This document shows positions 1 to 6,128 of a stretch of 6,170 bases of DNA, piece by piece. Under the pieces are notes generated by a model. The model was given only the letters and a program-made list of their open reading frames with translations. It had not been told where the DNA came from and did not search any database. The first letter of the stretch is position 1. Each line of letters begins with the position of its first letter. Both the position numbers and the translations under genes were made by a program. Origin of the DNA: CAZVEV01 sp964625865 (GTDB taxonomy: Bacteria > Planctomycetota > Phycisphaerae > SM23-33); contig CAZVEV010000330.1 of assembly GCA_964625865.1 (NCBI GenBank), positions 1 through 6,170 of the forward strand. Direction: 5' to 3'.

Positions 1-2
1 GC

Positions 3-101
3 AATACGTACTACAGCGACCATTCCGAACTCCGCACAGCATTGAACCGCTACGCGGCATACCGCAATCGATACGCCAAACGAAAACGAAAGCAAAAGTG
101 A
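3..101 (+). pseudogene. C-terminal tail of an unidentified ORF, cut by the window edge
   Basis: An open frame enters from the left edge and ends at a TGA at 99-101. The 32 visible residues begin NTYYSDHSELRTALNRYAAY and end in a very basic tail (RNRYAKRKRKQK). The pattern of a leucine/alanine helix followed by YxxYxNR and basic residues loosely resembles the last helix of DDE integrase-type transposases. That is a weak impression rather than an identification. The frame ends 24 bp before the recognisable end of an IS1380 transposase fragment on the other strand, so it may belong to a second mobile element or a gene next to one. It may be intact upstream of the window; only its end is seen. 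Confidence 0.3.
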
Positions 102-125
102 TAGAACCTAATTGGAAACGGCACT

Positions 126-280
126 AGCATCTCCGCTGCCGTGTCTGTCAGGCCCGACGTCTGGTCCAACTCTCGATACGGGATCAATCCCGCATCGCTG
201 GTGATCTTCGATCCGTGGAACTCCAGTTTCAGACTGCCGTCAAAACCGACGCGAATGGCATCCTTGCCGCTTTCACCCAT
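126..280 (-). pseudogene. IS1380-family transposase, N-terminal fragment
   Basis: Reading from the ATG at 280-278, the protein starts MGESGKDAIRVGFDGSLKLE and continues FHGSKITSDAGLIPYRELD, then GLTDTAAEML. This is the characteristic opening of IS1380-family DDE transposases (the VGFDGSLKLEFHGSK and SDAGLxxYRELD blocks, recognised from family knowledge). A GGAG ribosome site at 290-287 sits 6 nt upstream of the ATG, which supports this start over the in-frame ATG at 343. After about residue 52 (position ~125) the family pattern stops and the frame runs on through antisense of the ORF ending at 101. An intact IS1380 transposase is usually over 400 residues, so the catalytic DDE domain is missing entirely. 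This is a dead remnant. It shows that an IS element once inserted here and was later truncated. Confidence 0.8.
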
Positions 281-400
281 TGGATTCTCCGAGCTTCGTG
301 CCCTTGACGTTGAGCAAACCCTTTGTTTACGCGGTCGAACCATGCTCTATTGTACCGAGGAACGAAACCTAAACCGGGAAATCCGGGGTAAGGACTCCCA
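281..400. other. Remnant IS end and leader of the esterase fragment
   Basis: This 120-nt stretch separates the divergent starts of the transposase fragment (minus) and the esterase fragment (plus). On the minus strand a tract CCTCGGTACAATAGAGC (360-344) starts with CC, as many IS1380-family ends do, and contains a TACAAT hexamer (354-349) that could be a -10 box for the transposase. The matching other end of the element is not in the window, so the boundary is a guess. On the plus strand AAGGA at 390-394 is the ribosome site for the gene starting at 401. I see no other gene. Confidence 0.25.
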
Positions 401-760
401 ATGAACACAAGAATGGGAAGCCTGCTGGCCGCTACCGCCCTGGTGCTGACGGGAACCGTCCTCCATGCGCCCGCCAAGGACATCGCCGCGCAAGTGCCTG
501 ATCCGGACGGGAAGGCAGGGGATGCGATCCGGCCGGTCAAGGTCTACATACTGGCGGGGCAATCCAACATGGTGGGCATGGGCAATCTCAGCGGCGCCAA
601 GTGCCGCTATACCGGGATTGGCCTGACCGCCGATCCGCCCGCCCCCGCCATACATCAAAGGGAATCCGCGTTGACTACGGTCTCTTGCGGAACAGTTGGA
701 TGCCGGCGAACAACAACCCTCCGCCGGCAACGAGGAACAGGACCTTGGCCCACCATCTGA
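401..760 (+). pseudogene. Truncated SASA/SGNH carbohydrate esterase (sialate O-acetylesterase-like)
   Basis: The intact part is the N-terminus of a secreted SGNH-hydrolase of the SASA type, enzymes that remove O-acetyl groups from sugars. Residues 5-25 form a Sec signal peptide (hydrophobic core LLAATALVLTGTVL, then HAPA). Residues 46-62 read VKVYILAGQSNMVGMGN, the family's block I, with nucleophile Ser55 in GQSN. SGAKCRYTGIGLTADP (64-79) is the usual next segment. After about residue 80-83 (~position 645) nothing resembles the family. The frame stays open to a stop at 758-760, but those ~35 residues (rich in T, R and G) are antisense to the 3' end of the zinc-ribbon gene. Relatives run to several hundred residues and need a C-terminal DxxH block, absent here. 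AAGGA 6 nt before the ATG gives a sound start. The product would be inactive, so I call this a 3'-deleted pseudogene whose last true codon is near 645. Confidence 0.7.
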
Positions 761-1025
761 ACTCGATCTCGCCCGACATCACCGGTGCGAAGAAGGCCAT
801 CACGCCCATCAGGAAGACGCACACGCCGCCACCCATCAACGCGTACGGGATGGCCGCGGGCATCTCCGGGTGGTAGAACGTGCCGCATTCCTTGCAGGTG
901 CGGTCCCTGATGGGGAATGCCGCCGCCGGCCCCTTGTCCACCAGCTTCGTGCTGGACTTGGCGAACTTGAACTTCTTCGAGCCGCACTGCGGGCAGCACT
1001 TGTGTCTGACGATCTCATCGGCCAT
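675..1025 (-). CDS. Small zinc-ribbon protein with two transmembrane helices, function unknown
   Basis: The 116-residue protein starts at the ATG 1025-1023, with AGGAG (1039-1035) 9 nt upstream. Residues 10-50 look like a zinc ribbon: a first knuckle CCPQCGS (Cys11/Cys14, with an extra Cys10) and a second TCKECGTF (Cys44/Cys47), about 30 residues apart. Two hydrophobic segments follow, roughly 59-81 (AIPYALMGGGVCVFLMGVMAFF) and 91-112. The C-terminus is basic (FRKRP), so both ends probably face the cytoplasm with a short outer loop around residues 82-90. I do not recognise a named family. Membrane-anchored zinc ribbons of this size are common hypothetical proteins, and the metal site could be structural or could bind a partner. 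The start lies 50 nt after the sulfatase stop on the same strand, so the two genes are probably co-transcribed. The last 86 nt are antisense to the open frame of the broken esterase. Confidence 0.75.
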   Translation of the reverse strand: MADEIVRHKCCPQCGSKKFKFAKSSTKLVDKGPAAAFPIRDRTCKECGTFYHPEMPAAIPYALMGGGVCVFLMGVMAFFAPVMSGEIEFRWWAKVLFLVAGGGLLFAGIQLFRKRP

Positions 1026-1047
1026 CGCACTGTTCTCCTGGCGCTGA

Positions 1048-1064
1048 AACGGGGCCGGCCCGTT
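1048..1064 (-). other. Short GC-rich hairpin between sulfatase and zinc-ribbon genes
   Basis: AACGGG and CCCGTT form a perfect 6-bp stem around a 5-nt loop (GCCGG). It sits 11 nt after the sulfatase stop codon (minus strand) and 8 nt before the AGGAG of the next gene. In the direction of transcription only three Ts follow, so it is not a convincing intrinsic terminator. It could slow exonucleases or reduce read-through to the downstream gene. Chance occurrence is possible in DNA this GC-rich. Confidence 0.35.
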
Positions 1065-1075
1065 CGGTGTGCCTG

Positions 1076-2698
1076 TTATTGTACGGGCGGGCGGGAGGCC
1101 TTCCAGCCTGCGTTCATCCGGGCCGTCAGTTGCCTGACCACGTCGGGGTTCTCGGCGGCGATGTTCTTCGCCTCCCGCGGGTCGGTCTCGTGGTCGAACA
1201 ACTCTGTCGCGAGGGTCTTGGTCGGCTCGCGCAGGTCCACCCAGCGGACCAGGCGGTAGCGGTCGGTGCGCATGGTGTAGCCCATGACGTGGTTCTCGAA
1301 ACGGTCCCGCGACCACAGGGCGGGGAACTGCTCGGCGATCAGTTTCTCCTTCTGTGTGATCAGCGGGCCGAAGAACGTCGTGCGCATCGCCTCCGACAGC
1401 GGCAGCGCCGCCCACTCGCGCAGCGCCGGAGAGGGGAACTGGGACAGCGCGGCGGTCTTCCAGGGCCGCTTCGGGTCCCGCAGCAGCGGGGCGAAGCTGG
1501 TTCCCTCCACGTGGGTCGGCACGGGCAGCCCGGTCAGTTCGCACAGCGTCGGATACATGTCGATCAACTCAACCAGCGCGCCGCTGGCCTTGCCCCGCGC
1601 CGTCATTCCCGGGGCGCTGATGATCAACGGGACGCGGGTGGCGATCTCGTAGTTCGTCGCCTTGCCCCAAACCCCCATCTCCCCGAGGTGCCACCCGTGG
1701 TCGCCCCACAGGATCACCACCGTGTTGTCCCGCAGGCCCAGCCGGTCGAGTTCGGCCAGCACCTTGCCCACCTGCGCGTCGATGAAACTGACGCAGGCGA
1801 GATACGCGTGCAGCAGGTGGCGCGACAGCTTGGCGTCGATCGGGCCCTTCTTGGGAATGCCCACGCGCGTCCGCAGTTCGAACGAACTGTGCAGGCCCAT
1901 CGTCGCACCGCCTCTCGGCGGGCGGGCGTTGTCGGCCAGGGCGAGCTTGGCCGGGTCGTACATGTCCCAGTAGCGCTTCGGCGCGACGAACGGCAGGTGC
2001 GGCTTGTAGAATCCGACGGCCAGGAAGAACGGGCGGTCTTTGATCCTCCGGAGCGTCAGGACGGCCGAGTCGGCCACGCGACCGTCGCCGTAGGCGTCGT
2101 CGGGCACGTCGGCAGCCTCGGTGGCCGGCCCGCACGCGAGCCCGCCGACCTTCATGCCGGGGTACTTCCGCTTCACTTCGAGTTGCCGACGCTTGACCAG
2201 TTCCTGATTCCGGGGCAACGCGTACCCGCCGACCGGGAAAGGTCGTGTGCGCTTCGGAAACACGGCTTTCATGCTCCAGGACTTCTCTTCGTCGCGCATC
2301 CAGGTGTGGTAGATCTTGCCCGTGTAGACCGCCTCGTAGCCGCCGGCGACAAAGTGTTGCGGCAGCGTGACCACGTCCGGGACGGTCTTGCGGAAGTACG
2401 TATCGTTGTGCACGACGCGGGACGTGTCCGGGCGCAGGCCCGTCATCAGGCTCGCCCGCGACGGGCCGCAGATGGCCTGCTGGCAATACGCCCGTGTAAA
2501 CCGCAGGCCCCGCTCGGCCAGGGAGTCAATGTGCGGACTCTTGACGAGCGCCTGGCCGTAGCACCCCAGCTCCGGGCGCAGGTCGTCGATGGCGATGAAC
2601 AGGACGTTCATCGGCCTGTGGGGCCTGGCGGGCTTGGCGGCACGGGCCGGCGCCGCCATCGCGACGACGGCGACCGCGGCAGCGAGGATTCGCCGCAT
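1076..2698 (-). CDS. Secreted formylglycine-dependent sulfatase, iduronate-2-sulfatase-like
   Basis: This 540-residue type I sulfatase hydrolyses sulfate esters, probably on a sulfated polysaccharide outside the cytoplasm. The start at 2698 is chosen because it opens a clean signal peptide (MRRILAAAVAVVAMAAPARA, residues 1-20). The frame is open to an ATG at 2836 but adds a charged leader before the signal peptide, and no clear ribosome site precedes 2698. The metal-binding Asp pair is in FIAIDDLRPELGCYG (Asp38/Asp39). The CGPSR motif (Cys77-Arg81) holds the cysteine to be converted to formylglycine. TGKIYH (Lys128, His131), GFYKPHLPF (His234), WGDHGWHLGE (Asp333/His334) and WGKATNYE (Lys346) complete the usual active-site set. 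The DDLRPxLGCYG, KPHxPF and late MGYTMRTDRYRLVRWV segments resemble human iduronate-2-sulfatase, pointing to the IDS-like subfamily (probably SulfAtlas S1_7). The actual sugar cannot be told. No maturase (FGE or anSME) is in the window. Confidence 0.93.
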   Translation of the reverse strand: MRRILAAAVAVVAMAAPARAAKPARPHRPMNVLFIAIDDLRPELGCYGQALVKSPHIDSLAERGLRFTRAYCQQAICGPSRASLMTGLRPDTSRVVHNDTYFRKTVPDVVTLPQHFVAGGYEAVYTGKIYHTWMRDEEKSWSMKAVFPKRTRPFPVGGYALPRNQELVKRRQLEVKRKYPGMKVGGLACGPATEAADVPDDAYGDGRVADSAVLTLRRIKDRPFFLAVGFYKPHLPFVAPKRYWDMYDPAKLALADNARPPRGGATMGLHSSFELRTRVGIPKKGPIDAKLSRHLLHAYLACVSFIDAQVGKVLAELDRLGLRDNTVVILWGDHGWHLGEMGVWGKATNYEIATRVPLIISAPGMTARGKASGALVELIDMYPTLCELTGLPVPTHVEGTSFAPLLRDPKRPWKTAALSQFPSPALREWAALPLSEAMRTTFFGPLITQKEKLIAEQFPALWSRDRFENHVMGYTMRTDRYRLVRWVDLREPTKTLATELFDHETDPREAKNIAAENPDVVRQLTARMNAGWKASRPPVQ

Positions 2699-2870
2699 CG
2701 TGCACCCCGGACGGGGTCGCCCAGCGTGGTCGCGCCTTGGGGAAGCATCCTGGAATTCATGCATGGTGTTCACGCTATCCGTCATGTGTTTTCGTCGTGT
2801 ATCAGGCCACGGCGATTGTTCCCGTGGCGGCGTCATAAGCGATCACCGCAGCCATTAGCCATCGTTCTAT
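2699..2870. other. 172-nt gap between SDR and sulfatase genes
   Basis: This gap holds the 5' leader of the sulfatase and the 3' end of the SDR transcript. A 7-bp inverted repeat, GCCACGG (2806-2812) and CCGTGGC (2822-2828) with a 9-nt loop, lies about 43 nt past the SDR stop on the minus strand. No run of Ts follows it, so it is at best a weak terminator. I found no convincing -35/-10 pair for the sulfatase. The frame of the sulfatase is open through much of this stretch, but its predicted residues look non-coding (rich in P, R and charged residues, no family match). Confidence 0.35.
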
Positions 2871-3770
2871 CTACTCAAGCGGGATGCACTCGGCCAGCAC
2901 AGCCGCGATACCTTCGCGGAAGCTGGTGCGCTTTGGCGCAACCAGCGAGTCGAGTCGGGAGCAGTCGAGGTGGCAGTTCTTCGGGCGCGGGGTGCCGGGG
3001 GGCGGGGCGGCGTCGGGCTCCAGGTGCGAGGCGTCGACGCCGAGGATGTCGGCGATCACGTGGGCCATGTCGGCCTTCGTCATTGGCTCGCGGCCGGAGA
3101 AGTGAAAAACTCCGCCGCGCCGGGCGTCCGGGGCCCCGTCGCGCCAGGCGTCGACGAGTTGGCGACACGCGGCGGCGACGTCATCCACGTGCGTCGGATG
3201 GCGCGTGGCCCAGTCGTCGATCGTGCCCGGCCGGCCGCTGACGATCTGCTCGGCGATGATCGTCACGGCCGACTCGTCCAATCGCTCGACAGGCCCGTAG
3301 AGGATCGGCACGCGGAGGACGGCGCCGTGCGGCATGCGTTCAAGCAGCGCCCTTTCGCCGTCGAGCTTGCTTTGACCGTAGGTGTTCACGGGGTTCGGCT
3401 GGGCGTCGACAGCGTATGGTGGGCTCGTTCCGTCGAAGACATAGTCCGTCGAGAGGTATATCACCCACGCGCTGCGGGCGGCGGCCAGTTCCGCGATCCA
3501 CGCGGTCGCGCGGACGTTGACCTGGCGGGTCAGGTCCGGGTCGTTCTGGCAGACGTCCGGGCGGCGGATCGCGGCGCTGTGGACGACGATCTCCGGCTGG
3601 AACTCGTCGAAGCAGGCCTCGACGGCCGCGCGGTCGGTCAGGTCCACCTTCCGCAGCCCGCCGCGCGCCCGCCCCAGCGCCGTGCCAAGGACCTCCTCGC
3701 CCTCAAACGCCCGCATCAGCGGTCGTCCGAGGAGCCCGCTGGCACCGGTAATAAGCACTTTCATCGCCAT
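2871..3770 (-). CDS. NAD(P)-binding SDR protein, RmlD/MAT2B-like
   Basis: This 299-residue extended short-chain dehydrogenase belongs to the RmlD substrate-binding family. It starts at ATG 3770-3768, where GAAGGG (3784-3779) is 8 nt upstream; the ATG at 3764 is also possible. The Rossmann motif GASGLLG (Gly9, Gly12, Gly15) opens the protein. The catalytic-type residues are in YLSTDYVFDG (105-114) and YGQSKLDGE (Tyr131, Lys135). RmlD proper reduces dTDP-4-dehydrorhamnose. Several segments instead recall the animal methionine adenosyltransferase regulatory subunit MAT2B: HSAAIRRPDV, RVPILYGPVERLDESAVT (153-170), RHPTHVDDVAAACRQL (190-205) and RPKNCHLDCSRL (262-273). No other rml gene and no metK is nearby, so neither role is supported by context. 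A cytoplasmic sugar-nucleotide reductase or a regulatory NADP-binding protein are both reasonable. It has no signal peptide. Confidence 0.88.
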   Translation of the reverse strand: MAMKVLITGASGLLGRPLMRAFEGEEVLGTALGRARGGLRKVDLTDRAAVEACFDEFQPEIVVHSAAIRRPDVCQNDPDLTRQVNVRATAWIAELAAARSAWVIYLSTDYVFDGTSPPYAVDAQPNPVNTYGQSKLDGERALLERMPHGAVLRVPILYGPVERLDESAVTIIAEQIVSGRPGTIDDWATRHPTHVDDVAAACRQLVDAWRDGAPDARRGGVFHFSGREPMTKADMAHVIADILGVDASHLEPDAAPPPGTPRPKNCHLDCSRLDSLVAPKRTSFREGIAAVLAECIPLE

Positions 3771-3793
3771 GGTGTATTCCCTTCGGTCGTGGC

Positions 3794-3816
3794 GTAGACG
3801 CGGCATCCTGCCGCGT
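3794..3816 (+). repeat. REP-like palindrome, copy A
   Basis: GTAG is followed by a perfect 8-bp hairpin, ACGCGGCA and TGCCGCGT around the loop TCC (3798-3816). The same layout recurs in opposite orientation at 3869-3893. It lies 23 nt upstream of the SDR start codon. From general experience, short GCGGCAT-type palindromes scattered between genes are common in planctomycete genomes, but I cannot count copies here. Confidence 0.6.
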
Positions 3817-3855
3817 TGCCGTAACGCAATCCAGTCCCGCATCGGCGGGTTCCTT

Positions 3856-3893
3856 GAGGCGGCATCCTTGAAGCGGCAAGATGCCGCTTCTAC
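3856..3893 (-). repeat. REP-like palindrome, copy B, with a partial third copy
   Basis: GAAGCGGCA and TGCCGCTTC (3870-3878 and 3882-3890) form a perfect 9-bp stem with a 3-nt loop, and GTAG flanks the stem on the minus strand, as in copy A. Relative to copy A one stem pair has changed from C-G to A-T with both bases altered, so pairing is kept. The stretch AGGCGGCATCC (3857-3867) next to it matches one arm of the repeat in the copy A orientation and looks like a decayed third copy. Copy B begins 22 nt past the stop of the glycosidase gene, so it could stabilise or end that transcript, but no T-run follows. Confidence 0.6.
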
Positions 3894-3915
3894 ATTGCCC
3901 GCACGGGCCGAGTTC

Positions 3916-6000
3916 TCAGTCCAGCGGCAGCCAGACGGTCATCTTCGGCTCGCCGCGGTTGTTCCACGCGTAGTACGGGATCATGCGGATCCGCACCTTC
4001 CGCGGCCGGGCCGGGCGGAGTTCCTGATACAGGGGCCCCGTTCCGGTGTGGGCGGACAGGGCGACCGCGTCAGTCTCCAGGACGGTCACGCCGCGGAGCA
4101 GCTTCGGTTCGTGGCGGGCCGTCCACTTCGCATCGCGCGGCAGGCGGATGTCCGCGATCCGCACGTTCTTCGGCAGGTCGATCGACTCGAGGCAGTACAC
4201 GATCGGGCCTCGCATGACGGCCGTCTGGTTTCGCGCGAACTCCACGCGCGGGTCGGCGACCATCAGTCGCACGGGCATGGGCAGGTCGAGCACAATCGTG
4301 TCTCCCTTGTTCCACGTGCGCTTCACCTTGGCATACGTGCCGCCCTTGCACGCCGCCCCTGCATCTTGTCCGTTGACGGTCAGCATCGCGGACTTGGCCC
4401 AGGCGGGAATCCGCATGGCGATCGGGAAGGGCTTGTTCGAGGCTACCGCGTCCACCGTCAGCGTGACCGTGCCCTCCCACGGATAGTCCGTCTTCTGCGT
4501 AATCTTGATCTTACCCGCGCCGCCGACCTCGCCGTCGAAAACGCTCCCGCCGTAGTGGTGCACCCACAGCCCGCCGGCGCCCCCGCTGTAGAGATACCCG
4601 TGCCACGACGCGACGGTCCGCAGCAGGTTCGTGGGGCAGCAGATGTGCCTGACGCCCGGGTCGAAGCGCTGGTGGGCGTCCTGGCTGCGGAGGAGGTGAT
4701 CCGGCCCGTTCCAGTGCAGCGGGTTCGTATACGACCACCCCTTACCCGAGATACTGATGCCCGAGAGAATCGCGTTGTACAGACTCCGCTCCATGATGTC
4801 GGCGAAGCGGGCCTCGCCGGTGACGGCCAGCATCCGCCAGTTCCACATCAGGTTCCCGATCTGCCCGCACGTCTCGTTGTAGGCCGTGTCGTTGGGCAGC
4901 TCGTACGGAGCGCCGACGCCCTCGTGGATCGAGTCGCCCACGATCGCCGTCAGCGTGCCCGGCCTGAAGCTCCGCACCGGGTGGGCCTTGTGCATCGGGC
5001 TGACCCCGCCGGTGATGTACATCTTCCGCTCGGTCAGGTCCGTCCAGAGGCGCTGCAGGGCGGCCAGCAGCGTCCGGTCGCCGGTCTCCATGTAGGCATC
5101 GGTGGCGCCCGCGAAGAGATACGTGAAGAACACCGCGTGTCCGACGACCTCGGTCTCCTTCCGTAGCGGACGCCAGTTCTGGTTCAGGTCGCTGCCGTTC
5201 TTGACCGGCGCCCACGCGTTGCGCCCGCCCTTGCCGTACCGACAGCCTCGCAGGTCGATGAAGAAGTTCGCCAACTCCAGGTACGTGCGCTTGCCCGTCG
5301 TGCGGTACAGTTCCACGGCGCCCATGATAATCGACGGGTTGACGGGGAACTCGGCCAGCTCCCATTTGCGGGCGCGGAACGTCTTGAGGATGTAACTCGC
5401 CGCCCGCTCGGCCACGCCGAGAAGCTCCGTCTTGCCCGTAATGCGGTGGTGGATGCAGGCGGCCGTCATCAGGTGGCCCATCACGTACAGCTCGTGATGC
5501 TTCTTGTCCTGAAATCGAGGCCGGCCGCGGGCAATATTCTGGCTGGCGATGTATCCGTCGGTCTGCTGGGCCTTGACGACGATGGCAATGATCTCGTCCA
5601 TTTTCGCCATCAGCTTCTCGTCTCGCGTGGCGGCGTAGACGTAGCAGGCCGACTCGATCCACTTGTACGCCCACGCGTCCTGCCAGTTCGTGCCGCGAAA
5701 CTCGCCCTTGGCCAGACCGGCGGCGATCTTCAGGTTCCGGATGACGTGACCCATCTCGGGGTCTTCAGCCAGTTCCAGCAGGCGCGGGAGGGTGACGTCT
5801 GCGGTCTGCCTGAAGCGGTCGGCCCAGAAACCCTCCGTCCATTTCACGGACGCCAGGTCCAGGCTGTGCAGTTTCGCGTGCGGGCTGGCCTGGTTCTTGA
5901 CCAGCCCGAAATCACGCGACGGCTCGGCTGCGCACGCCGTCTGTGTCAGCAGCGCGACGCCCAGAATCGCCGTCGTCAGAGTACGTGTCACCGTATGCAT
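3916..6000 (-). CDS. Secreted GH127-type glycosidase (DUF1680), likely beta-L-arabinofuranosidase
   Basis: This 694-residue enzyme of the glyco_hydro_127 (DUF1680) family probably releases terminal beta-L-arabinofuranose or a similar sugar from glycans. The start at 6000 has GGAG (6012-6009) 8 nt upstream and opens a signal peptide (core TTAILGVALLTQTACA). The ATG at 6111 adds a leader with no family resemblance. Residues ~50-470 form the alpha/alpha barrel and ~475-694 the beta-sandwich part (GLWVHHYGGSVF, FPIAMRIPAWA, MRGPIVYCLE). The catalytic set matches the Bifidobacterium enzyme HypBA1: Glu360 as acid/base, Glu376 and Cys378 in ELPNDTAYNETCG, and the pair Cys454-Cys455 in RHICCPTN, with Cys454 the expected nucleophile. 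Glu360-Glu376 spacing (16) equals that of HypBA1. The cysteines and Glu376 should bind zinc. GH146 and related families share this fold, so the exact linkage is uncertain. It heads the minus-strand gene row. Confidence 0.93.
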   Translation of the reverse strand: MHTVTRTLTTAILGVALLTQTACAAEPSRDFGLVKNQASPHAKLHSLDLASVKWTEGFWADRFRQTADVTLPRLLELAEDPEMGHVIRNLKIAAGLAKGEFRGTNWQDAWAYKWIESACYVYAATRDEKLMAKMDEIIAIVVKAQQTDGYIASQNIARGRPRFQDKKHHELYVMGHLMTAACIHHRITGKTELLGVAERAASYILKTFRARKWELAEFPVNPSIIMGAVELYRTTGKRTYLELANFFIDLRGCRYGKGGRNAWAPVKNGSDLNQNWRPLRKETEVVGHAVFFTYLFAGATDAYMETGDRTLLAALQRLWTDLTERKMYITGGVSPMHKAHPVRSFRPGTLTAIVGDSIHEGVGAPYELPNDTAYNETCGQIGNLMWNWRMLAVTGEARFADIMERSLYNAILSGISISGKGWSYTNPLHWNGPDHLLRSQDAHQRFDPGVRHICCPTNLLRTVASWHGYLYSGGAGGLWVHHYGGSVFDGEVGGAGKIKITQKTDYPWEGTVTLTVDAVASNKPFPIAMRIPAWAKSAMLTVNGQDAGAACKGGTYAKVKRTWNKGDTIVLDLPMPVRLMVADPRVEFARNQTAVMRGPIVYCLESIDLPKNVRIADIRLPRDAKWTARHEPKLLRGVTVLETDAVALSAHTGTGPLYQELRPARPRKVRIRMIPYYAWNNRGEPKMTVWLPLD

Positions 6001-6069
6001 GAACGCATCTCCAATCTGTGTTCCCTGGATAGCCTCTCGTCCGGCGCCCGTCGCGCGGACGCCTGAGCG

Positions 6070-6097
6070 ATTGTATCCGGCGCGCTGGAGAGAGCAA
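6070..6097 (-). promoter_or_regulatory. Possible sigma70-type promoter for the glycosidase gene
   Basis: On the minus strand TTGCTC (6097-6092) and TACAAT (6075-6070) are separated by 16 nt. The -10 matches the consensus at five of six bases, the -35 at three. Transcription would start near 6063, giving a leader of about 60 nt that contains the GGAG ribosome site. It is a single candidate from visual search, and planctomycete promoters are poorly defined. Confidence 0.35.
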
Positions 6098-6128
6098 GCT
6101 GAACGTTCCATGCAGGGGTGCCGCCTAT

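Noticed and set aside
675..1544. A 289-codon minus-strand frame that would fuse a long leader to the zinc-ribbon protein
   Set aside because: The leader is the sulfatase gene read in another frame and is rich in R, P and G. The ATG at 1025 has its own AGGAG and opens the part that looks like a protein.
2699..2836. N-terminal extension of the sulfatase from the ATG at 2836
   Set aside because: It would place 46 charged, proline-rich residues before a perfect signal peptide, and neither ATG 2836 nor ATG 2785 has a ribosome site.
1067..3241. A 724-codon plus-strand open frame spanning the sulfatase and SDR genes
   Set aside because: It is antisense to two genes with clear family motifs. Its translation is R-, G- and V-rich with no recognisable domain, a usual by-product of high GC at third codon positions.
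3869..3893. Intrinsic terminator of the glycosidase gene
   Set aside because: The hairpin is well placed and stable, but no run of Ts follows it on the minus strand, and the same unit occurs inverted at 3794-3816, so I call it a repeat.
3794..3893. CRISPR array
   Set aside because: There are only two or three short copies in mixed orientation, with no regular spacers and no cas gene.
3517..5166. A 549-codon plus-strand open frame opposite the glycosidase and SDR genes
   Set aside because: It is antisense to well-identified coding sequence, crosses the intergenic palindromes, and shows no domain or signal peptide.
5929..5940. Lipobox at LTQTAC of the glycosidase signal peptide
   Set aside because: The residue three before the Cys is Gln, not the usual Leu/Val/Ile. 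Ordinary signal peptidase I cleavage after ACA or CAA fits better.
6001..6111. N-terminal extension of the glycosidase from the ATG at 6111
   Set aside because: The signal peptide begins at 6000, where a GGAG is well placed, and the extension covers the possible promoter.
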